Below are positions 1 to 5,608 of a DNA stretch of 9,651 nt, piece by piece. Every line of letters starts with the position of its first letter. Positions within the stretch are counted from its first letter, which is position 1. This DNA comes from Candidatus Bathyarchaeota archaeon (GTDB taxonomy: Archaea; Asgardarchaeota; Lokiarchaeia; Sigyniarchaeales; Sigyniarchaeaceae), in assembly GCA_014729935.1 (NCBI GenBank), contig WJJB01000045.1, positions 1 to 9,651 on the forward strand, written 5' to 3'. A model generated the notes under the pieces. That model was not told the DNA's origin and ran no database searches. It saw nothing but the letters and a program-made list of their open reading frames with translations. The translations under genes were made by a program, and so were the position numbers.

Positions 1-744
1 GAGCCAGAATTGTACTCAAATATCCTTGCGAGTACCCTGCGGGACCTTGCAACACTTTTAGTAAAGCAAGAATCCTTTCAAGAGGCAGAGAGGGTTTTTT
101 TGGAGGTGATTCGCCTTCATGAAGATTTAGAAAATCTAGATGATCTAGCATTAACCACGAATCTCCTCAGATCCCTTCACGAGAAGATGGGAAAAGACTC
201 ACTCATTTCAGCAGAATTCTTGCAAGAAATAAATCTATGGCGGAAATTGCATGAGAAGGGAAAGGAGAAAGCCATCCCAATTCTTGCCGAAACGTGCTAT
301 AATTATGGGAATTTCCTTGGAAAACGGGGAAAGCGTGAGGAAGCAGAAGAATTCCTTCTTGAATCCATCAAATTACTCACAAATCTTGAACAGAAAAGTG
401 GGTCACAAGAATCCCTTCTTATACATTGCATCTTGCACCTTGGCATCATCCACAGGGAGATGGAAAGGATGGAGGATGCACGTGATACTTTCAAGAATGC
501 CTTATATGCACTCGAAAGAGCACAGGCTTTGAATCATGAGAAAATGGCTCTTTTCACTGCTACCATCCACCTGCAACTGTACATGACATGCAAGGAATTG
601 CTTCGATTTACCGAAGCAGCACGTCATTGCACGATTGCCCTCCCAATCCTGCGTGAGTTGAATGCCAATGGAAAATACACAGATATCATTTGTAGGGTGG
701 AGGCTTTCTTGCGAGAAGCCAAGGTGGAGTATGAACCTTTTTAA
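1..744 (+). CDS. TPR-repeat protein, C-terminal part (5' end cut by window edge)
   Basis: The frame is open from base 1 (E-P-E-L-Y...) with no start needed inside the window, so this is the last 247 codons of a longer gene; the TTG at base 10 is unlikely to be the true start. The protein is almost wholly helical and soluble, with no membrane segment. Tetratricopeptide-like helix pairs of about 34 residues occur near residues 10-44, 95-130, 136-170 and 185-218 (numbered from base 1), with a degenerate one at 48-82. Diagnostic patterns are LATLLVKQESFQEAERVF, YGNFLGKRGKREEAEEFL, LGIIHREMERMEDARDTF and the last unit with FTEAARHCTIAL. TPR arrays form superhelical scaffolds that bind peptides or proteins. 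No catalytic domain is visible in this part, and any partner or enzymatic domain would lie upstream. By eye the gene looks more AT-rich than the flippase and purH. The TAA stop is followed by a 49-bp gap. The TPR call is firm; the specific role is unknown. Confidence 0.85.
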   Translation, partial: EPELYSNILASTLRDLATLLVKQESFQEAERVFLEVIRLHEDLENLDDLALTTNLLRSLHEKMGKDSLISAEFLQEINLWRKLHEKGKEKAIPILAETCYNYGNFLGKRGKREEAEEFLLESIKLLTNLEQKSGSQESLLIHCILHLGIIHREMERMEDARDTFKNALYALERAQALNHEKMALFTATIHLQLYMTCKELLRFTEAARHCTIALPILRELNANGKYTDIICRVEAFLREAKVEYEPF

Positions 745-746
745 TT
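738..746 (+). promoter_or_regulatory. Possible TATA-like box for the flippase-like gene
   Basis: TTTTTAATT overlaps the stop codon of the TPR gene. An archaeal TATA box centred here would place transcription start near 765-770, giving a leader of only about 25 nt that begins at the inverted-repeat cluster before the ATG at 794. The match to the usual TTTATATA is moderate and no clear BRE is visible. Read-through from the TPR gene is the alternative. Confidence 0.3.
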
Positions 747-769
747 CCTTCCATCGATATGCTCTTTGA

Positions 770-798
770 CCATGGTGTAAACCATGGAGTCCAATGGT
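770..798 (+). promoter_or_regulatory. Overlapping inverted repeats over the ribosome site and start codon
   Basis: CCATGGT (770-776) pairs perfectly with ACCATGG (781-787) across a GTAA loop, giving a 7-bp stem with a GNRA-type tetraloop. The same ACCATGG can instead pair with CCAATGGT (791-798) across a 3-nt AGT loop with a single bulged A, which buries the ATG at 794-796. The two stems share 781-787, so they exclude each other. Both involve the GG of the GGAG at 786-789. This geometry is what a translational on/off leader would show. No ligand-binding core is visible, and the repeat could be coincidental because CCATGG is itself a palindrome. Confidence 0.4.
786..789 (+). promoter_or_regulatory. 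Shine-Dalgarno candidate GGAG for the flippase-like gene
   Basis: GGAG lies 4 nt before the ATG at 794, a short but usable spacing. The next in-frame ATG (866) has nothing comparable upstream, so this favours 794 as the start. The site lies within both alternative stems of the 770-798 repeats. Confidence 0.4.
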
Positions 799-2794
799 GT
801 ACCTCGTGACGAATACTGTTGAACAAAATGTAACTACCAAAGGTGATGTAGATTCAGAAACCGATATGGATTCATCATTATTCGATCTCGATGAAGAGTA
901 TCCCGAATTCACGGGTTGGGAGGCGATCGGGTTTCATCGACCCCTTGGAGATGAGTTCTGGGAATTAACACTTGAAATCATCACCGGAATCGTTGATATC
1001 TTTTTCCTCGCGTTCCTCACCAAATTACTATACCCGTTCCCAGAAATAAAAGGCTACGGCAGCATCGCGGGAGGGGTTTTTGCCTTGATCTACAAGATCT
1101 TCGACACGGGAACCAATTTCGGTATTTCCAGGTGGATCGCCGAATACAGGGTGCGCGATCCCGAGAAGATGATGGAATACATCCGGTTTTTCATCTGGTA
1201 CCAGATGTTTAGTGGGCTCATCCAAGTGACCATCATCTCCATCATAATCCTTCAATATTTCACCAGCGGTGCCTTTGCTTATGTCATCTGGCTCATGCTG
1301 ATCGGCCTGCAGAAGCAATGGCCCTCGATGCTTGGAATTTTCAAGTCATGCATCGGTGGCCTCCAGCACTACGACAAGTCGAATATCCTCTCGTTTTTTC
1401 AAAACGAGTTGATCCAACTCGTGTGCAACATCGGATTCATCCTGATCGGTCGCCGGTATGGTGAGAACCACCCGGAACTTGGGATGATCATGGGCATGGC
1501 TATCGGGTCTGCGATTGGTGGGTACATCGATGACGTCATTTTATTATTTGTATCCGGGTATTTTTTCAATAAAATCGTCAAACCCATGGGATACTCGTTC
1601 AAGGACGCTTGGCGATTCAAGTTCGGTAGGGATGTCGTTCGAAACTCTGTATTTTACGGCATTCAAAGCTCCATCGTTCCCATCATCGGCTCCTTCGTTG
1701 GTACTATGACATTCTTCTGGTACGTGGATACCATTCCCGCCCTGGCAACATGGAGAGCACTGTCAAGCATCGGCATGGGATTCTCCGGCATCGTTGACTC
1801 CGTCGGTACCTTCTCGTTGACATCCTCCATCGCCGAGTCATACTGCAACGGTAAAAGGAAACTGGCTGAGTTTTACGTGTCGTATTCCATGAAATGGAAG
1901 CTTTTTTTTTCCAGCCTCCTTGGTGTGAGTGTTTTGGCGGTGATCCCGTTTTTTTCCATCTTCATCGAGGAATCCGGTGAACTCGAATACTGGGCACCTG
2001 CCATCGTCTTTCTCGTGCCAGGCTTGATGAAACGCTTGATCAATCCGTTCACTGGCTTGCCAGGCTCCGTTTTCAACGGCGCGCTCTACATCACCCAGTA
2101 CACCATCATCAGGGTGGTGGAGGAATTCATGAAGCTAATCTTCATCTGGTTGTGGGTGTACGTAGTGGGCATCCAAGATCTCGGCATCGGGGGCATTATT
2201 TTTCTCATCACTTACGAGGATATAGTCCCCGTTATTATCAAGACCGCGTTCTGCTACATTTACATCCAGAGGAGGATCATGAAGATTAGGATCTACTGGA
2301 TGACATCGGTCATCATCCCGGTGATTGCCACGCTTCCCATCATCGCATTTTCGCAGGCATGGCTTGCATGGGTCTATTTCCCGCTCATCGATGCCTTGGG
2401 CTTGGAATTCGCGACGGTGATCTCGATCCTAATTGCGTATGTTGTGATGCTTTTCTTCGTATTCTTCCCGCTCACCGCCATGCTGGGCGGGTGGGATGAT
2501 TACCAAGTGTTTACTTTTGAAAAAGCATGTAACTTGGCAGGTCCCAGCAGGCCGTTATTCAAGCTGGTACTCAGGTCGATCAAGCTCGGCGTGCGGATCG
2601 GCAGGAAGCTGGGTTTACATGGCAGGTTCGGCATCCCATACGAAACTGCACACCAGCAAATCAGGGAGTTGATGGAACTCAAGCGTAAGCACTTATTTAA
2701 GAAACCGGAAAAGGGACCGGTTCCCAATGCCCCATGGATCAAGAAAATCGATCTTGATGGAAAAGATGATAACGATTCACCAGGTGGGGCATGA
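794..2794 (+). CDS. MOP/MATE-like polysaccharide flippase family membrane protein
   Basis: This is a 666-aa polytopic membrane protein with about 12-14 hydrophobic segments between residues 56 and 565 (for example 56-80, 130-156, 199-222, 281-305, 379-400, 435-465, 503-530 and 540-565). The first helices carry YGSIAGGVFALIYKIFDTG, then GISRWIAEYR and an amphipathic stretch. This style is typical of MOP-superfamily exporters (Wzx/MurJ/MATE-like), which flip lipid-linked sugars or export small molecules. The family call comes from topology and motif style, not from a catalytic signature; the substrate is unknown. Relatives are usually 400-520 aa. Here about 55 residues precede the first helix (acidic, DSETDMDSSLFDLDEE) and about 95 basic, then mixed-charge residues follow the last. 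ATG 794 was chosen because GGAG precedes it; M25 at 866 is the alternative. The gene may supply glycans for the sequon-rich surface protein downstream, which is inference only. Confidence 0.7.
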   Translation: MVYLVTNTVEQNVTTKGDVDSETDMDSSLFDLDEEYPEFTGWEAIGFHRPLGDEFWELTLEIITGIVDIFFLAFLTKLLYPFPEIKGYGSIAGGVFALIYKIFDTGTNFGISRWIAEYRVRDPEKMMEYIRFFIWYQMFSGLIQVTIISIIILQYFTSGAFAYVIWLMLIGLQKQWPSMLGIFKSCIGGLQHYDKSNILSFFQNELIQLVCNIGFILIGRRYGENHPELGMIMGMAIGSAIGGYIDDVILLFVSGYFFNKIVKPMGYSFKDAWRFKFGRDVVRNSVFYGIQSSIVPIIGSFVGTMTFFWYVDTIPALATWRALSSIGMGFSGIVDSVGTFSLTSSIAESYCNGKRKLAEFYVSYSMKWKLFFSSLLGVSVLAVIPFFSIFIEESGELEYWAPAIVFLVPGLMKRLINPFTGLPGSVFNGALYITQYTIIRVVEEFMKLIFIWLWVYVVGIQDLGIGGIIFLITYEDIVPVIIKTAFCYIYIQRRIMKIRIYWMTSVIIPVIATLPIIAFSQAWLAWVYFPLIDALGLEFATVISILIAYVVMLFFVFFPLTAMLGGWDDYQVFTFEKACNLAGPSRPLFKLVLRSIKLGVRIGRKLGLHGRFGIPYETAHQQIRELMELKRKHLFKKPEKGPVPNAPWIKKIDLDGKDDNDSPGGA

Positions 2795-2804
2795 TTTCCT
2801 GCCG

Positions 2805-2830
2805 CTCGAGGGATTTTAGCCCTCCGCGAG
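2805..2830 (+). terminator. Inverted repeat after the flippase-like gene, possible terminator
   Basis: CTCG (2805-2808) pairs with CGAG (2827-2830), and AGGG pairs with CCCT inside it around the loop ATTTTAG, leaving a CCG bulge on the 3' side. GAGGG/CCCTC (2808-2812 with 2820-2824) is the alternative inner stem. It begins 11 nt after the TGA. No T-run follows, whereas archaeal termination normally relies on one, so it may instead be an mRNA-end or processing structure. Confidence 0.3.
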
Positions 2831-2932
2831 TAACGATTTCTAGCATCCAAGCCATTCAAACATTGGTGGAAGGCAGGAACCTACTGGGTCAAAGTCATAA
2901 AGGTGGAACGCGAACACTACCGTGGTCGTCCA

Positions 2933-3709
2933 ATGCTGCAAATCCAATCGTTGTTATCCGACAACTTGCATAGCATTCTCTTCTTTTGCTTGTTCGTGTG
3001 GTATCTTGTGTTCGCGTTTTTATCCCTGTTCCACGCAATCAAGTTGCAGAAGCAGGAACCGTTCCTGCTTCTCCTGTACGCGTTGTGGGAGTCTTTTTTC
3101 GCTCTTATTTTATCCTTTGCCTTCATTGATGGCTTGCGAAGCTTGCTATTACTTGCATTTGCGGTGGACATTAAAATCGTGGCACTTCTGGTCTTCGACA
3201 TCCTGTATCATGAGTTATTCCACGAGGGACCGGCTTATTCCTGGGGATTGAACCGGTACTCCATTGGATTCATCTTGGTATTCATAGGTGGCCACACACT
3301 CATAGCACATTACGACATCACGGGCAACCCTTTGGTCCTTTCGATCTTGCCGGTGTTCGCATCGGTTGGATTGGGTATTGTGATATACCTGTACATCAAG
3401 ACGCGCCAGCAATTCACCAGCCTGATCGAGTACATGGTAAAGGAATCACGGTTCGTCGAGGAAAAAAACACGTGGAAAGTGAAGGTCGTGTTAACCCAAT
3501 ACAAGTTCATTGGGCGTAGCTTCCTGATTTACCCCCTTGCCTTCTTGCTCATGATCCTATCCTTCATATCATTTGCCGTGAATCTCGGCACTATCGATGA
3601 CATCATGCTTGAAACGTCCATTTTTTTCATCTTCGTCGCAAGCAGCTACCAAGTGCTGGGATTCTTCTACCCCTTACCGGCTTGGACAGAATTGTGCAGG
3701 GAAATATAG
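2933..3709 (+). CDS. Orphan seven-transmembrane protein, function unknown
   Basis: I do not recognise this family. From ATG 2933 it is 258 aa with seven clear hydrophobic segments, roughly residues 12-36, 43-64, 68-91, 108-125, 131-156, 187-207 and 218-247. Charges follow the positive-inside rule for an N-out/C-in topology. The loop between helices 5 and 6 (about 157-186, with KTRQQ, KESRFVEEKNTWKVKV) is long, charged and probably cytosolic; the C-tail is only a few residues (TELCREI). This is the topology of microbial rhodopsins and of 7TM sensor modules, but helix 7 has no lysine for retinal and no kinase, cyclase or HD domain is attached. The frame also has a GTG at 2903 that would add 10 residues (VEREHYRGRP). 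ATG was preferred because the extension is hydrophilic and neither start has a Shine-Dalgarno. The gene lies 138 bp after the flippase-like gene and may be co-transcribed with it. Confidence 0.65.
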   Translation: MLQIQSLLSDNLHSILFFCLFVWYLVFAFLSLFHAIKLQKQEPFLLLLYALWESFFALILSFAFIDGLRSLLLLAFAVDIKIVALLVFDILYHELFHEGPAYSWGLNRYSIGFILVFIGGHTLIAHYDITGNPLVLSILPVFASVGLGIVIYLYIKTRQQFTSLIEYMVKESRFVEEKNTWKVKVVLTQYKFIGRSFLIYPLAFLLMILSFISFAVNLGTIDDIMLETSIFFIFVASSYQVLGFFYPLPAWTELCREI

Positions 3710-3758
3710 CAGTAAGGTGAAGGGTGAAGGGATGCAAGCACCTTGAAATCCCACAATG

Positions 3759-3766
3759 TTTATAAT
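3759..3766 (+). promoter_or_regulatory. TATA box of purH
   Basis: TTTATAAT is a close match to the archaeal TTTATA(T/A)A box. Transcription would start near 3788-3792, leaving a leader of about 35 nt with a GGAG before ATG 3825. The box lies inside the longest possible ORF (ATG 3756), which argues against that upstream start. A 10-bp palindrome CCATCGATGG (3767-3776) follows directly and could bind a regulator near the start site. Confidence 0.55.
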
Positions 3767-3812
3767 CCATCGATGGTTCCAATTTTTTGGCTCGGTACAT
3801 ACTCGATATCTA

Positions 3813-3816
3813 GGAG
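3813..3816 (+). promoter_or_regulatory. purH: Shine-Dalgarno of purH, fixes the start
   Basis: GGAG lies 8 nt before ATG 3825 (5 nt before the in-frame GTG 3822). It selects the 531-aa form, which begins MKIRTVLVSTYKK as PurH proteins do, over the 23-residue-longer reading from 3756. The sequence between it and the start is the perfect palindrome ATCACGTGAT (3817-3826). Confidence 0.65.
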
Positions 3817-3824
3817 ATCACGTG

Positions 3825-5420
3825 ATGAAGATTCGAACCGTGTTGGTTTCAACCTACAAGAAAGATGGCCTAGTTGAATTCGTCCGCGCGCTGGACCAGC
3901 TAATCCACCCGCAAATCCTGTCAACTGGCGGCACCGCGAAAGTGCTCAGAACCGCGGGAATCGAAATAACGGACGTTTCTGAATACACGGGCGCGCCCGA
4001 GTTGTTTGGTGGGAGGATTAAAACCTTGCACCCAAAGATTGAAGGTGGGATATTATACCGGCGCGATAAGGAGCAAGATGCCCAGGAGGCAAAGGATCAT
4101 GACATTGATGGCATTGATATGGTCATCTGCAACCTGTATCCATTCGAGGAAGCCATCAAGAACGAGAATATCACCATGGAGGATGCATTGGAGATGATAG
4201 ATATTGGCGGACCTACCATGATTCGGGCGGCAGCAAAGAATTACAAGGATGTGGTTGTCGTGTCCCAGCCCTCGCAGTATGACATGATCCTTTCGACATT
4301 GGAAGAACATGATGGAGCAATACCACTTCACATGCGCCTATCCTTGGCTATCGCCGTCTTCAGGAATGTTGCAGCATATAACATTGCAATCGTGGATTTC
4401 TTGGAACACCGGGCGGGAAACTTCGAGAAATTTCCAGCTCTCCTGGTCAAGGCTTTCGAGAAGGTGCACCCATGCCGGTACGGGGAGAACTGGGATCAGG
4501 AAGCCGCGTTTTACATGGACAAGGCATCTCCCTTCGGCATCCACTCCTTGGAAAAATTATGGGGGAAGGAGATCTCGTTCAATAATTACTTGGATATTGA
4601 CGCGTGCTTCCAGCTTTTGTCTGATTTGAACAAGCACGAGCACGTGTGCGCTATATTCAAGCACACGACACCCAATGGCGTGGCAGTCGATGGAAATTCC
4701 CAGCTTGAAGCCTGCAAGAATGCTTTCAGTTGCGATCCCCTCTCAGCCTTCGGGGGTATCTGGGGGTTCAACAAGCCCGTGGAACCCGAGGTGGCAAAAT
4801 ACATCATAGAGGAGAAGAACATCTTCATCGAGGTACTCTTGGCACCCTCCATTCCCAAAGAATCCAGGAAAGTGCTTGAGAAGAAACAGAACATGCGGGT
4901 GCTAGAATTTGGCAACATGCTTGCTAAACGGGAGGTGCTATACCAGAATCTGGAAATCAGGGGGATTCTTGGGGGTATCTTGCTACAGGATTATGACCAT
5001 GCCGGCATCGTGAAAGATTGGGATGAAAAAACCACCAGGAAAACCAGCACCAAGGAGCGAGAGACCCTCGTATTCGCCATGACCGTGTGCAAGTGGGCAA
5101 AATCGAATTCAGCCGTGTTTGCAAAAGTAACCGAACATGGGATGTATACCATTGGTATAGGCGCGGGGCAACAATCACGGGTGCATGTCGTCAAGCTCGC
5201 GCATTCCAAGGCGTTGGAATTCAAGCATGACCCGACTGGAAGCGTGATGGCAACAGATTCGTTTTTCCCATTCCCAGATGGTGTGGAAGCCGCGGTGGAT
5301 GCAGGGGCGAAAGCGGTGCTCTGCCCCGGGGGGTCCATCAGGGATGGCGAGGTCATTGCCAGAGCCGAGGAATTGGGGATCTCGCTCGTGTTCACGGGAA
5401 AGCGGGTTTTCAGGCATTGA
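3825..5420 (+). CDS. purH: Bifunctional AICAR transformylase/IMP cyclohydrolase (PurH)
   Basis: PurH catalyses the last two steps of purine synthesis: 10-formyl-THF-dependent formylation of AICAR, then closure of FAICAR to IMP, in the cytosol. The 531 aa match the usual 510-530. Residues 1 to about 200 are the MGS-like cyclohydrolase domain: STGGTAKVL (33-41), GGRIKTLHP with K66, NLYPF with Y105, IDIGGP with D126, and RAAAKN with K138, equivalent to known active-site residues of the human enzyme. Residues from about 205 are the transformylase: CRYGEN (217-222), catalytic-type K279-H280 in FKHTTPNG, DPLSAFGG (304-311), GIGAGQQSR (444-452), DSFFPFPDG (478-486), PGGSIRD (501-507), and a C-terminal FTGKRVFRH where many bacterial enzymes have RHFRH. 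No key residue is missing, so it should be active. The gene has its own TATA box and GGAG. Many archaea use the unrelated PurP/PurO instead, so a fused PurH is notable. Its neighbours are not purine genes. Confidence 0.97.
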   Translation: MKIRTVLVSTYKKDGLVEFVRALDQLIHPQILSTGGTAKVLRTAGIEITDVSEYTGAPELFGGRIKTLHPKIEGGILYRRDKEQDAQEAKDHDIDGIDMVICNLYPFEEAIKNENITMEDALEMIDIGGPTMIRAAAKNYKDVVVVSQPSQYDMILSTLEEHDGAIPLHMRLSLAIAVFRNVAAYNIAIVDFLEHRAGNFEKFPALLVKAFEKVHPCRYGENWDQEAAFYMDKASPFGIHSLEKLWGKEISFNNYLDIDACFQLLSDLNKHEHVCAIFKHTTPNGVAVDGNSQLEACKNAFSCDPLSAFGGIWGFNKPVEPEVAKYIIEEKNIFIEVLLAPSIPKESRKVLEKKQNMRVLEFGNMLAKREVLYQNLEIRGILGGILLQDYDHAGIVKDWDEKTTRKTSTKERETLVFAMTVCKWAKSNSAVFAKVTEHGMYTIGIGAGQQSRVHVVKLAHSKALEFKHDPTGSVMATDSFFPFPDGVEAAVDAGAKAVLCPGGSIRDGEVIARAEELGISLVFTGKRVFRH

Positions 5421-5451
5421 AATGCCACTCGAATCAATACATTCAATTGTA

Positions 5452-5466
5452 CTAAAATGCTTTTAG
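5452..5466 (+). terminator. Weak inverted repeat after purH, possible terminator
   Basis: CTAAAA (5452-5457) and TTTTAG (5461-5466) form a perfect 6-bp inverted repeat around TGC, 31 nt after the purH stop. The stem is AT-rich and the T-run is only four long, so it is weak. The purH stop itself lies in a second small repeat, GGCATT-GA-AATGCC (5413-5426). Either could mark the mRNA end; neither is convincing alone. Confidence 0.22.
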
Positions 5467-5480
5467 GCAACGCGTGAAAG

Positions 5481-5490
5481 AAAAATATTA
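5481..5490 (+). promoter_or_regulatory. Possible TATA box of the giant surface-protein gene
   Basis: AAAAATATTA, preceded by purine-rich GTGAAAG that could serve as BRE, is the best AT-rich element between purH and the next gene. It predicts transcription start near 5510 and an unusually long leader of about 100 nt that contains the strong dyad at 5542-5561. The match to TTTATATA is only moderate. Confidence 0.35.
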
Positions 5491-5541
5491 AGAGAGTCAT
5501 GCATTTACCGGATTTACATGTTTACGCGCTGGAAGGAGCGG

Positions 5542-5561
5542 GGATCACGTGCACGTGGTCC
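5542..5561 (+). promoter_or_regulatory. 20-bp dyad in the leader of the surface-protein gene
   Basis: GGATCACGTGCACGTGGTCC is a palindrome with only one mismatched pair; the core CACGTGCACGTG (5546-5557) is perfect. As RNA the mismatch becomes a U-G wobble, giving an 8-bp stem capped by UGCA. As DNA it has the form of a dimeric regulator's operator. It lies about 30 nt after the predicted transcription start and 47 nt before ATG 5609, too far upstream to hide that ribosome site. The half-site GATCACGTG recurs at 3816-3824 over the purH start. No T-run follows, so it is not a typical purH terminator. Confidence 0.5.
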
Positions 5562-5608
5562 ATGCAATCTCTCCACGCCTTACAATTACACGCAAGGGTT
5601 AACGCATC

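Noticed and set aside
502..912. 136-aa minus-strand ORF spanning the gap between the TPR and flippase genes
   Set aside because: It overlaps two well-supported plus-strand genes, is compositionally odd (Ser- and Cys-rich), and has no recognisable domain. It is a shadow.
2933..3709. Microbial rhodopsin identity for the 7-TM protein
   Set aside because: The last helix (about residues 218-247) has no lysine for a retinal Schiff base, and the other helices lack the expected rhodopsin motifs.
3756..3824. 23-residue N-terminal extension of PurH from ATG 3756
   Set aside because: It contains the TATA box, has no ribosome site of its own, and the PurH homology starts at MKIRTVLVS (3825) with GGAG 8 nt upstream.
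4991..5500. 169-aa minus-strand ORF opposite the purH 3' half
   Set aside because: It is opposite conserved PurH coding sequence; the open frame is a by-product of purH codon use.
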